Positions 56,126-64,000 of a DNA stretch of 64,000 bases are shown here, piece after piece. The stretch is from positions 255,736 to 319,735 of the forward strand of contig DATJQV010000081.1 of the NCBI GenBank assembly GCA_035505375.1. Direction: 5' to 3'. How positions within the stretch are numbered: the first letter of the stretch is position 1; each line of letters begins with the position of its first letter. Under the pieces are notes generated by a model. The model made no database searches, had not been told where the DNA came from, and saw only the letters and a list, made by a program, of their open reading frames with translations. The translations under genes and the position numbers were made by a program. The stretch comes from a bacterium (GTDB lineage Bacteria; Hydrothermota; Tepidihabitantia; Tepidihabitantales; Tepidihabitantaceae).

Positions 56126-58981
56126 TTAGAACGACAGGCTCAGACCGACCCTGATCTTGCGCGGCGGACCGTAGTATGTCGGCGGGGTATTGGCGTCGGT
56201 GTAGGCCTTCATGTAGGAAAGGTACTGCTCGCTCTGAGTGATAAAGCCGTCGTGGTTGTAGTCGCGCGCCGGATGGTAATAGTAGTCGCCGAACAGGAAC
56301 CCGGAGGCGCTAAACTGCTCGGGCGTGATGATGGCGCCGGTGTAGTCCGGCTTGCCGGTCGTGGAGAACACGTTCGTGATGATCTCGGTGTTCAGTATGT
56401 TCGTGATGTCGCAGGTGAGCGAGAACGCCAGGCCGAAGACGCGGAAGTCTTTGCCGATTCGGCCGTCGAGGTCGTAGCTGCTCGGCAGCCGGGCGGAGTT
56501 CGACAGTCCGATCTGATTGCCCTTCTGGTCGGTCGGCGTATACGGCGATCCCGTGTTGTAGCTGAAGACGCCCGACAGCTCCACGTCCCGCATCGGCACG
56601 ACCTTGAAGTCGGACGGGAACAGGAACGCCAGGTCGGCATGGAGCGAGTGGCGGATATCCTGATCGAGGTAGTAGTCAAGCTGCAGCGGCGTCGTGCGCT
56701 GGTACTGAGTAGTGGCGGTCGAGGCCGTTCCCTTGGCAACCTGGTAGGTGTAGCCGATCGAACTCGACCAGTACTGGCTGAGGGTCTTCGACATGGTCGC
56801 CTCGAACCCCTGGATCCGCGCGTACTCGACGTTGTAGTACTCGGAATACGGCTGCGGCAGGGCGTGGACGACGCGCACACCCGCAAGGTCGAACACGTCC
56901 TTGTAGAACGCGGTCACGTCAAACTCGAAAATGTCCGACAACTGCGAGTCGAATCCCATTTCGTAGGCGATGGTCTTCTCCGCGCCCATGTCGGCGTTAC
57001 CGACGATGACGTTGCCGCGGCTGCGCAACTCGGCCGCGGTCCGGTCGTTGTAGGTGTAAAGGTCGATGAACTCCGGGTTCTTGTAGAAGTGGCCGTAGCT
57101 GAAGCGGAACTTGACCCGCTCGGTAATCGGGTAGGAGAGACCGAGCCGCGGGGCCAGCCGGTACTTGGCCGGCACCGGCAGCATGGAATCGGCGATCACC
57201 TCACGCGAACCGAGGCTCTCCGGGAACGCGCGCACCTCTGCCTTCGAATCCAAGTAGTCGAACCGTACGCCGGCCCGCACCACCAGATCTTCGAAGTCGG
57301 CCCGGTCCTGGATGTAGGCGGAGGCGAGCAGCGGCTTGTAGTTGTACGCGTCCCAGAACGGATTCTGGTCCCAGGGCAGCGAGTTCTCGTAGACCGAGAG
57401 CGAGTACTGCGTGATGTCGATGCCGGTCTTGATTTCGTGGATTTTCGATACCGTATGGGTCAGGTCGACCTTGCCCAGTACCTGGTCGGTCGCGCGGTAG
57501 TGCCAGACCCCGGCATCGCCCTCGGTGTAGAAGAGGCTGGCCACGCCCCACGGATTGTCAACCAACTGGTATGGGGACTGCCAGTTCTTCTTGCCCGGGT
57601 GCGCGTAGACCGTGTCTCCGCTCGGCGAGAGCCAGTAAGACCGGTAGAGCTGGAGTATGGCGTTCTGCTTGTCCAGCCCCTCGGGGTTATTGAATACCCA
57701 GTCCTCGGCACGGAAGATGTAGCGGTTCCAGATACCGGCCTTTCGGAGTGCGCCCCAGACCCCGGTCGTGTCCGCCGCCTCGGCGTCGAAGTTGCGGTTG
57801 GTTCGAATCAGCGAGGTCTGGAACATGCCGACTTTCGCCTCGTAGACCGTGCTCTGCGAAAGCATATGGTTGATGGTGAAGTTCGCTTTGTACGACCGGA
57901 CCCGGTTCGCGTAGAGCGCGGCCAGGTCATACTTCCAGGAGTTGCCCCAGGCCTGCCACTGGTAGTCAGAACCATAGGCATCGAGCGTAAACCTCAATCC
58001 CTGTTTCGTCAGGAAGAACTCCTTCGGCATCTGCAGGGTCACGTTACCCTCGAGCGCGTACTCACCGCGGGGTTCGTTGACCTTGTAGCGGACGCCGGCG
58101 TCGTCGGCGGTCCGGAAGAAATCCGCCGACAGGAAGTAGCGGAGACGGTTCCAGATCGGTGTCGGGCCGCCCAGCGATAGCGCGATCCGGTTATACCCGT
58201 AGTTATAACCGGTGTTCTGGGGGAAGAAGTCGTCGGTCGTGTAGGCAACGTGTCCGTTCGTCTTCTCCCCGCCCTCTTTGGTCACGGCCTTGATGATGCC
58301 GGACATGGCCTGACCGTACTCGGCGTCGAACCCGCCGGTGATGACGACAACCGACTGCAGGGCGTCGGCGGTCGGCTTGGGTGACGACCAGAGCGTGCCG
58401 ACGAGCGCGTCCTGCGCGGACACGCCGTCGACCAGGTAGGCCACATCGTCGTACCGGCCGCCGCGGATGTGGGTCCAGCCCGTATTGGCGGTCTGGGTCA
58501 CGCCCGCCTGCATGCCGACCAGGTCTGACAGGTTGGTCACCGGCAATCGCTTGAAGTCCTTGTCGGTGATGACCCGTTCCACCGTGACATTCGTCCGTTG
58601 CACCGGGTGCCACTTCTCGGCGGTTACCTCGACCTTCGTGCCGATGTCGATGACTGTGTTCGACATTTTGAAGTCGACGGTCGCGACGTTGTCCTGCACG
58701 ACCAGCACGTTGGTCACCTTCTCTTCGTTGTAGCCCAGGTATGACGCGATCACGGTGTAGGTGCCGGGCGGGACGTTGATGATCTCGTACTTGCCGTCGG
58801 CGTCGCTGGCGTTGCCGAGTTCGGTCCCCTCGACCTGCACGTTGACCCCGGTCAGCACCTCGCCGGTTTTCCTATCCGTCACCTTGCCCTTGACCACGCC
58901 GGTGTTCGCGGCGAACGCCAGCCCGGCCAGGAGCAGCACGGACAGCGCCAAATATGAAGCGCGAAGATTGAAATTCCTCAT
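56126..58981 (-). CDS. TonB-dependent receptor-like protein with carboxypeptidase-regulatory domain
   Basis: A 951-residue outer-membrane receptor. After the signal peptide (1-24) comes a CarboxypepD_reg-like domain (about 25-105; GVVKGKVTDRKTGEVLTGVN, then DADGKYEIINVPPGTYTVIA), a plug domain (about 130-250; LSDLVGMQAGV, GGFDAEYGQAMSGIIKAVTK) and a beta-barrel ending in aromatic GLSLSF, as barrel insertion requires. This family imports or exports large substrates with TonB energy, or serves as a surface scaffold in FCB bacteria. The ribosome site GAGGAGGCGAGAG is strong. Substrate unknown. Confidence 0.88.
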   Translation of the reverse strand: MRNFNLRASYLALSVLLLAGLAFAANTGVVKGKVTDRKTGEVLTGVNVQVEGTELGNASDADGKYEIINVPPGTYTVIASYLGYNEEKVTNVLVVQDNVATVDFKMSNTVIDIGTKVEVTAEKWHPVQRTNVTVERVITDKDFKRLPVTNLSDLVGMQAGVTQTANTGWTHIRGGRYDDVAYLVDGVSAQDALVGTLWSSPKPTADALQSVVVITGGFDAEYGQAMSGIIKAVTKEGGEKTNGHVAYTTDDFFPQNTGYNYGYNRIALSLGGPTPIWNRLRYFLSADFFRTADDAGVRYKVNEPRGEYALEGNVTLQMPKEFFLTKQGLRFTLDAYGSDYQWQAWGNSWKYDLAALYANRVRSYKANFTINHMLSQSTVYEAKVGMFQTSLIRTNRNFDAEAADTTGVWGALRKAGIWNRYIFRAEDWVFNNPEGLDKQNAILQLYRSYWLSPSGDTVYAHPGKKNWQSPYQLVDNPWGVASLFYTEGDAGVWHYRATDQVLGKVDLTHTVSKIHEIKTGIDITQYSLSVYENSLPWDQNPFWDAYNYKPLLASAYIQDRADFEDLVVRAGVRFDYLDSKAEVRAFPESLGSREVIADSMLPVPAKYRLAPRLGLSYPITERVKFRFSYGHFYKNPEFIDLYTYNDRTAAELRSRGNVIVGNADMGAEKTIAYEMGFDSQLSDIFEFDVTAFYKDVFDLAGVRVVHALPQPYSEYYNVEYARIQGFEATMSKTLSQYWSSSIGYTYQVAKGTASTATTQYQRTTPLQLDYYLDQDIRHSLHADLAFLFPSDFKVVPMRDVELSGVFSYNTGSPYTPTDQKGNQIGLSNSARLPSSYDLDGRIGKDFRVFGLAFSLTCDITNILNTEIITNVFSTTGKPDYTGAIITPEQFSASGFLFGDYYYHPARDYNHDGFITQSEQYLSYMKAYTDANTPPTYYGPPRKIRVGLSLSF

Positions 58982-58993
58982 CTCTCGCCTCCT

Positions 58994-60091
58994 CTACCGT
59001 ATCCGAATCGGAATGCCCCAGACGACGGCATTGTAGCTGCCCTTTGCTTCCCAGATAACCGTCGCGGGGAGATGCTCGACTGTCAGCCGGTAAATCCCGG
59101 AGCTCAGCGAATCCAGTCTCACCGTATCCGTGATTGCATGCCGGTGTCCGTTGAAGTAGAAATAGTCAATGGCGTCGCCCGGGTTGGTGTACGGAGCGAG
59201 CAGCGCGAACCAGTCTCCCGGCGAATAGGTCAGCAGTTGATGTTTCGCGGAGTCCAGCGCATAGAACCGCTGGATGCCATAGTGGAGCGTGTCCGGTCGC
59301 AGCGCCACGGTGTCGAGCGTAATGCTGTCTTTCCGGCTGCTCCTGACGTAGACGTCGTAGATGGTGGGCGCGTCGTTCGGGTCGGGCGCATAAAACCGCC
59401 CGCCGCCGGCCAGTTTCCAGAGCCGCCACGTATCGCCTTCCTTCTTGAGCACGCAGCCCTCGACTGAGTAGCCGTTCAGCGGCTTCTGTATGACGGTATC
59501 GCACGGCTTCATGACGCTGTCGTAGAACGGCAGCCTGATGGTATCGCTCGGGTTCACGATGATGATCGAGTCCCGCAGGTAGGGCGTCTTCGCCCACGCG
59601 TGCATCCGCAAAGTGCCGGGGATCGTCTCGGCCATTGTCACCGTGCACGTCGTCTCGGCGTCGGGCGGAACCCACGTCGTCTCGGGCGGATTCACCGCGG
59701 AGTCGATTTCCATCACGGTATCCAGATTCAGATTGGCGGTGAACGTGTACTCGAACTGATGCGTGTCGAGCACATGCTCCATCTGGTTCAGCCGGAACCG
59801 CGGCGTGAACCGGTCGCCGATCATCTGCTTCTGCAGGACTTTCCCGGTGGTGCCGGGCAGGGCAGTGTCGCACATCGTCATTGCCAGCTCGGCCAACCCG
59901 GTTCGGAAGTAGGCCTTGTTGGCCTCAACCACCTGCTTGATGCCGGCCGTATCGTCCTTGGTCGGCCCCCAGAATCCCTCCGGCGCGGTCCGGCCGCAGC
60001 CGAAAATCGCCACGGTCAGCAGCGCACCCAGCGTCGCGCCGGCCAGCCTGCGCAGCCGATGGCGCCCGACCTGAACACACCACAGACTCAT
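58994..60091 (-). CDS. Lipoprotein, first gene of the surface operon
   Basis: A 365-residue lipoprotein with lipobox AIFGC (Cys about 32). The mature protein has no family I recognise; it has a helical part (residues 45-75, DDTAGIKQVVEANKAYF) followed by a beta-rich region with YFNGHRHAITDTVRLDSL near the end, suggesting an Ig-like C-terminal fold. The ribosome site AAAGGGAGGCAGA is strong. It lies 12 bp before the TonB-type receptor gene, so a role as partner lipoprotein of that receptor, as in SusC/SusD pairs, is possible, but it lacks clear SusD motifs. Confidence 0.68.
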   Translation of the reverse strand: MSLWCVQVGRHRLRRLAGATLGALLTVAIFGCGRTAPEGFWGPTKDDTAGIKQVVEANKAYFRTGLAELAMTMCDTALPGTTGKVLQKQMIGDRFTPRFRLNQMEHVLDTHQFEYTFTANLNLDTVMEIDSAVNPPETTWVPPDAETTCTVTMAETIPGTLRMHAWAKTPYLRDSIIIVNPSDTIRLPFYDSVMKPCDTVIQKPLNGYSVEGCVLKKEGDTWRLWKLAGGGRFYAPDPNDAPTIYDVYVRSSRKDSITLDTVALRPDTLHYGIQRFYALDSAKHQLLTYSPGDWFALLAPYTNPGDAIDYFYFNGHRHAITDTVRLDSLSSGIYRLTVEHLPATVIWEAKGSYNAVVWGIPIRIR

Positions 60092-60430
60092 TCTGCCTCC
60101 CTTTGCTCTCTCACCGCCGAGCCGGTCGGAGCGATTCCCGCACCGGGAACGTTCCGCCGCGGCTGCGCGGCTACCTTATGTCACACCATTTGCGGGTCCC
60201 GGTCCGCGGCTCCCGCGGAGCACCCGAGGTCAGCCGGGACTCATCAAAGAACGAATGATTCAACAGCCGTCAGGCTGTCAAACGACCGACTGCGTATCGG
60301 CCGAACAAAATGGGCCGGTCAGCACGGTCGACCGCCGACTCAGGCCGTTCACGGCCCGAGTCAGTGAGAACTTTAGGCCGGAAAACCCCGGAGTCAAGCG
60401 GAACACGGTTTCCGGCCCGCGTGTCACGCA
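60092..60430. other. Intergenic region upstream of surface operon
   Basis: No gene. A TTGACA box in reverse (60276-60281) is followed by a CAGCCTGACGGCTG hairpin but only a poor -10 (TCATTC), so the promoter is uncertain. Nothing else is recognised. Confidence 0.35.
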
Positions 60431-61546
60431 TCACTCCATTGCCCGCGAGCACTGCCTCACCGCCGCAGCCTCGCCGCCGCGAACCTTTTCTGCCTCGCGG
60501 CGCAGGTAGCTCGCGATATCCTCGGCCTGCGGAAAAGCCAGCAGCTCGGTCAACTCCGGGTCTTCGCCGTCCGTCACCCAACGCTTCAGGAAAACTCGGG
60601 CCACCGCCGGACTGGCGCAGGCATCCTCGGCCAGACGCCGTGCCTGCTCCCGGGCGTCGGTCCGGCCGTGGTCAATGCACAATCTCAGGTAACATATCAA
60701 CAGGTTGCTCAAGACTCGCGTGAAATCCTGCTCGGCCAGACCCAGCTCCCTGACCAATCGCTCCGCTTCGCGGCAGAGCTCGATCGCCTTCTCCAAAGCC
60801 GGCCGCGACTGCCTGCCCTGGACGTACTCCACCTGCGCGAGGCTCAAGCGCGCCGAAACCTGGTCGATCTTCTCGCCGACGCTGCCTTCCGCGCCGTCGG
60901 AGCGACCGGGAACGCCGACGGCCATGACCTGCCGGTAATAGTCCTTCGCTCGTTCGAAATGCCGGTCTGCCTGTTCCTCGCGCCCCGCGCGCCGCTCCCC
61001 TGCCGCCCGCGTAAATTCGGCAATGCCGAGCTGGTCCAGGAGCTTGAGCCGCTGCCCGGATTGCGGCGCGAGCTGCAGCGCGGTCTCGATGAAATAGCGG
61101 GCAAGCGCGTACGGCTCGAGGCCGTCGGGCAGCGCGCCGGTGGCAAGGTCGGGCATCAACTCGCGTATCGCGGACACGCGCTCCTTCAGCTCGGAATTGT
61201 AGCTCTCGCACTGCGACAGGCGTTTGGCGATTCTGTCCCGCACCGACTCGGGGTCCTGCGCGCACACGACGTCGAACCTCAAGTCCTGGTCGTTCGACCA
61301 CGCGCGGAGCACCGACTGACCAAGGATGGCAATCACCCAGGACAGCCGCAGGCTCAGCGCCTGGACGTAGTGCTCGGAAGGCTGGTAGGCGATCGCCGTG
61401 GCCCACGAAAGGCAGGTCGGGCATGCGGCAAGGTGCTTGCCGACCTTCAGATACGGAAATGGCTTGTCCTTGGCTCTGGCCCAGTCGGCAATCAGATTCT
61501 GGACCAGGCTGCAGTTCGCGGAGCGGGAAGCCGGGCTGGCCGACAC
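60431..61546 (-). CDS. Anti-sigma-like zinc-binding protein with helical repeats
   Basis: A 371-residue protein. The N-terminal 50 residues contain an HxxxCxxC motif (KHLAACPTC, at His41, Cys45, Cys48), the signature of zinc-binding anti-sigma (zf-HC2) domains. A weakly hydrophobic segment (about 64-81) follows, then a long helical region like TPR or SEL1 repeats (about 130-330; for example RSRPALEKAIELCREAERLV). It is 21 bp downstream of a gene with sigma-like features. The pair may form a sigma/anti-sigma switch; this is inference from motif and order. Confidence 0.55.
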   Translation of the reverse strand: MSASPASRSANCSLVQNLIADWARAKDKPFPYLKVGKHLAACPTCLSWATAIAYQPSEHYVQALSLRLSWVIAILGQSVLRAWSNDQDLRFDVVCAQDPESVRDRIAKRLSQCESYNSELKERVSAIRELMPDLATGALPDGLEPYALARYFIETALQLAPQSGQRLKLLDQLGIAEFTRAAGERRAGREEQADRHFERAKDYYRQVMAVGVPGRSDGAEGSVGEKIDQVSARLSLAQVEYVQGRQSRPALEKAIELCREAERLVRELGLAEQDFTRVLSNLLICYLRLCIDHGRTDAREQARRLAEDACASPAVARVFLKRWVTDGEDPELTELLAFPQAEDIASYLRREAEKVRGGEAAAVRQCSRAME

Positions 61547-61567
61547 ATTTTCTCCTTTTGCCTTAAC

Positions 61568-62647
61568 TTAGCCCGGTGCGGCCTGCGCTTCCAGCTCGGC
61601 CGCCCAATCTCGCCTGACTGGCGGGACGTCTTCGGCGCGCCGGGGAGACATCCGCGACGCATTCCCGGCGTCGCTCGGCGGACGTGCCCCCTCGGATTGC
61701 GGCCCGAACAGCCGTGCGCAGAACGCCCGCCCCTCATCCCCGGTCAGCCCTAGCGCCGCGCAGCGCCTCAGAACCGCATCCCGGCGCTTGTACACGACCC
61801 ACTGGTTCCGCTGCACCTTCCGTCCGACGTCCGCTGCCGTCATTCCCTTGGACAGGAGCCAGATGATGTCGCCGTCATCGCCCAGCTCGAGCAGCCACCG
61901 GACGAGGCCGAAGTGCCGGCCGTCGTGGTACGACCGCGCGACCCGCGCCAGTGTCCGGTCTACGCCGTCCATCGTCATGTCGTACAGCCGCGTCAGCTCG
62001 AAGCGCGACAGGTTTCCCTCGTACCAATTGTAGAACAACTCCTGGTCAACGGCCCGTCCCGGGGAGCTGCCGTTTTCCGGGCCGAGTGCGGTCAACAACT
62101 CCTCCGGGCAGGTACGGGAGTGCCTGTGCGCGAATTCCTCAGGCGCCGCGGCGACCGCGTTCTCCTCGTCCTCGCTCGACGCTGCCGACTCCTCCGGGAT
62201 ACTGTCGGTATGGTAGGACTCCGTCAGCACCTGATGGTACTCCTTGCCCAGCACCCGCAGCGCCGCGCGCAGGTACTGCTGGGGCGAGTACTTCTCGATA
62301 TGGTCGATCAGGTTGCGGGAGAGGAACTCCATCGCGCGGGAGAGCGCAGCCTCGTAGACGTCGTTGTACTTCAGGCAGACGTCCAGCTCGCGGTGCTGCT
62401 TCGAGCCCGAGACGCGGATGGTCGCACCGCGCGCGAACTGCAAGAGCACGAGGTGGACCAGCTCGGCAAACTCCGAAATCTCGGCTTCGCTCAACCGCTC
62501 GTAACCGGCCTTGAGACCCTCGAACACCGCTTCCAGGGCCGCGTACGCGCCCTTCCGGTCGCGCTGGGCGATACCGTCGATCACCCGATCCATCTCGGCC
62601 AGGAGCGGCGACTCTAGCATCTCCTCCGGCCCGCTCGACGTTTCCAT
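61568..62647 (-). CDS. Sigma-factor-like protein, unassigned
   Basis: A 359-residue protein that I cannot firmly assign. Parts look like an RNA polymerase sigma factor: an N-terminal helical region containing KYNDVYEAALSRAMEFLSRN, and toward the C-terminus two helix-turn-helix-like segments (SRFELTRLYDMTMDGVDRTL and LSKGMTAADVGRKVQRNQWV). Between them is an acidic linker (about 175-195). The classic ECF region 2 motif is not evident, so a divergent or unrelated regulator is possible. The neighbour carrying an anti-sigma zinc motif supports a regulatory role. No ribosome site stands out before ATG 62647. Confidence 0.45.
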   Translation of the reverse strand: METSSGPEEMLESPLLAEMDRVIDGIAQRDRKGAYAALEAVFEGLKAGYERLSEAEISEFAELVHLVLLQFARGATIRVSGSKQHRELDVCLKYNDVYEAALSRAMEFLSRNLIDHIEKYSPQQYLRAALRVLGKEYHQVLTESYHTDSIPEESAASSEDEENAVAAAPEEFAHRHSRTCPEELLTALGPENGSSPGRAVDQELFYNWYEGNLSRFELTRLYDMTMDGVDRTLARVARSYHDGRHFGLVRWLLELGDDGDIIWLLSKGMTAADVGRKVQRNQWVVYKRRDAVLRRCAALGLTGDEGRAFCARLFGPQSEGARPPSDAGNASRMSPRRAEDVPPVRRDWAAELEAQAAPG

Positions 62648-62678
62648 GGTGTCCGGTCAGACCATTGACATCTGGCGC

Positions 62679-63005
62679 CTATCTCAAAACCATCTGAAAA
62701 ATGACCCAGATCCGGCAGAGCAACGAAACCCGGGCGGAATTGCCCATCGGTATCTGCTGTTGCAGCGTGGATGGTATCATGCCCGTGCCGATTGGGACGG
62801 ATTGCTCGTCTGAAGTGTCTCTGACGACAGTTCCGAAGTAGAGGCGTGGGTTCGGATGGATGTCGGAGAGCAAGCCGAACTGAGGCGTCGCCACCTGTGC
62901 CCCCGCGCCGTGGCCCGTTGCGGCCGGCCCGGCAGGCATCGCCGATACGACGCTGGTCAGCGTGACCAGAGCAAGGATGGGAAAGAGCCTCTTGAAAATG
63001 CGCAC
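62679..63005 (-). CDS. Small secreted protein of unknown function
   Basis: A 108-residue protein starting with GTG at 63005 behind a strong AGGAGGAAAC ribosome site. It has a signal peptide (MRIFKRLFPILALVTLTSVV, cleaved near SAMPA). The mature part has no recognised domain. The tail (SLLCRIWVIFQMVL) is hydrophobic, so it may be membrane-associated. The likely -10 box TATAAT is at 63071-63076 in reverse, giving a leader of about 65 nt. Confidence 0.6.
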   Translation of the reverse strand: MRIFKRLFPILALVTLTSVVSAMPAGPAATGHGAGAQVATPQFGLLSDIHPNPRLYFGTVVRDTSDEQSVPIGTGMIPSTLQQQIPMGNSARVSLLCRIWVIFQMVLR

Positions 63006-63398
63006 GTTTCCTCCTCTATGGGTTATGCGCTGAGGCGCGACTTAGAGACGGCCTTATCGGTGTACACATTATTATATACTTCCCGATTGGAAAGGTGGCG
63101 CACCGCGCGCCTTGCCTCTCCCGAATAGATTCTAGTTCCCCCTGTCCCCGTGTCAATACGACGAACCGACCCTGAATCCGATACTTAACCACCTGATGAA
63201 CGCAGATGGACACGGATGTAGTCTCCGGCCCGAACCCAATTCCGCGCCGCCGGCGTTGTTCCCAGTGTCGGCCGCCGCTGGGCGCCTTGAGTCTTGGCTT
63301 CCCCGCCCTGTGCGCGGTCCGGTCAGTCCTATGTCGGTTCCTGGGAACGATTCCTCTATAAGTGGCAGTAGCTCATGATGATGCCGACCGATCTCGCA

Positions 63399-63461
63399 GT
63401 CACTAGCCCCTGGTCCATGGTCCCGAGTCCCCAGCCCCTGATCCCAAGCCCCCAGCCACGG
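63399..63461. repeat. Nine-unit heptamer array
   Basis: Consecutive 7-bp units: GTCACTA, GCCCCTG, GTCCATG, GTCCCGA, GTCCCCA, GCCCCTG, ATCCCAA, GCCCCCA, GCCACGG. Confidence 0.85.
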
Positions 63462-63483
63462 AGTCGGGCGGCGGCGCGACCAA

Positions 63484-63753
63484 CAACTCCTCAGGTTCCT
63501 CTCCAAGAAACTCCACTCGTTGGTCGGAAGATTACCCGCAGAGTAATCCGGGAAGGAACTCTGACGGGAGAGCCGACTGCAACTCGGCAAGGAACCCGGG
63601 ATTGAACCCGACTCGTTACCGGGCAAGGAACCGGACGAGGAACTCTACTCGTTGCCCGCGAAGCAGCGGAGGAAGTAGCGGTCGAGGTAACCGTAGAAGT
63701 AACCCTCATCGTTCCTCGGGAAGTTGCTCCGGTCGTTACCTCGGAAGCCATGT
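63484..63753. repeat. Third 12-bp array, opposite orientation
   Basis: Plus-strand units AACCCGGGATTG, AACCCGACTCGT, TACCGGGCAAGG, AACCGGACGAGG, AACTCTACTCGT, TGCCCGCGAAGC, AACCGTAGAAGT, AACCCTCATCGT. The consensus matches the reverse-strand units at 19.7 and 39.9 kb, but the conserved left flank of those two loci is not seen here. Confidence 0.75.
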
Positions 63754-63782
63754 GCGGAGCTACGGGGGGAGCATAGGAGGGG

Positions 63783-63824
63783 TTGGGAAGGGAATAGGGG
63801 TTAGGGTATTGGGAATAGGGAAGT
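63783..63824. repeat. G-rich heptamer array
   Basis: Six 7-bp units: TTGGGAA, GGGAATA, GGGGTTA, GGGTATT, GGGAATA, GGGAAGT. Confidence 0.75.
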
Positions 63825-64000
63825 TAGGACAGGAATTGGTGGTTGGTGGAGTGTGTACTATATTGCAAGCGTGGCGGAAATGCCGTTGAAAGTGAGCGCG
63901 GCTAGTGGTTGCGGATGAGTGAGTTAAGTCTGTTTTCTCTGCTGTATTCTCGTGCATGGCTACCTTGCATGAGAAGTCGACCTGCTGTCGAGCGAAGGTG

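Larger units (their letters stand above)
63006..64000. other. Repeat-rich gene-free right end
   Basis: No gene is supported. Holdings: TATAAT box (63071-63076, reverse) for the small secreted protein; a 9-10-bp tract near 63187-63218; a nine-unit heptamer array (63399-63461); a 12-bp array (about 63484-63753); another heptamer array (63783-63824). A promoter-like pair TTGGTG (63836-63841) and TATATT (63859-63864) with 17-bp spacing may serve a gene beyond the right edge. Confidence 0.55.

Noticed and set aside
60668..61753. 361-residue plus-strand frame opposite the anti-sigma-like gene
   Set aside because: Shadow frame with no recognisable domain; the minus-strand gene has zinc motif and operon context.
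63491..63751. 86-residue frame over the third 12-bp array
   Set aside because: Same reason: stop-free because of 12-bp periodicity.
1..64000. tRNA, rRNA and intact insertion sequences
   Set aside because: I looked for them by eye and saw none; a covariance-model and transposase search would be needed to exclude small RNAs.

Overview
The window is GC-rich bacterial DNA, most likely from an uncultivated FCB-type lineage (a candidate division such as WOR-3 would fit). The reasons are a MoxR/DUF58/Bat aerotolerance operon, a PorV-like outer-membrane protein, a carboxypeptidase-regulatory/TonB-type receptor, and many secreted proteins that end in the same FlgD-like or type IX-like C-terminal domain. 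Lineage is inferred from gene content only. No rRNA, tRNA, CRISPR array or intact transposon was recognised.

Layout. 1-7126 (minus): moxR, DUF58, a 364-residue anchored protein, batA, batB, batC and the start of batD, tightly packed. 7308-9875 (minus): two tandem paralogous lipoproteins and a zinc-ribbon membrane protein. 10033-10482: a small heat-shock protein. 10754-13991 (plus): a DUF4203-like membrane protein and three envelope proteins (two CsgG/LpoB-like lipoproteins around an LPP20-like protein). 14130-16448 (minus): two signal peptidases I and an FmdE-like protein. 16674-17744 (plus): an EamA transporter. 17801-19237 (minus): a seven-repeat secreted propeller. 20193-38738 (plus): three paralogous secreted papain-like proteases carrying 10, 30 and 2 CARDB repeats. 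38872-41062: a small secreted protein, an hsdR relic and a CvpA-like protein. 41954-45139 (minus): two histidine kinases. 45318-49889 (plus): secreted proteins, a DUF4097 protein, an ArsR/thioredoxin pair and a FAD oxidase. 49911-60091 (minus): a five-gene surface operon (lipoprotein, TonB-type receptor, large secreted protein, PorV-like protein, clostripain). 60431-62647 (minus): a probable sigma-like/anti-sigma-like pair. 62679-63005: a small secreted protein.

What stands out is repeat structure. Many short degenerate tandem repeats, mostly 7-bp and 9-bp units, lie between genes and also inside coding sequences. They encode the hydrophobic cores of three different signal peptides in the Bat operon, the BatB tail with the batC start codon, an expanded loop of the EamA transporter, an insert in the FmdE-like protein, the pre-protease linker of all three giant proteases and the stop codon of a histidine kinase. 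A second family, arrays of a degenerate 12-bp unit, occurs at three loci; two of these share a conserved flank and look like copies of one element of about 0.4 kb.

Functionally the window is dominated by envelope biology: export (two LepB), proteins carrying a putative sorting domain, secreted proteases, and the Bat system. Promoters of TTGACN-N16/18-TANNNT type can be read in front of many secreted-protein genes.
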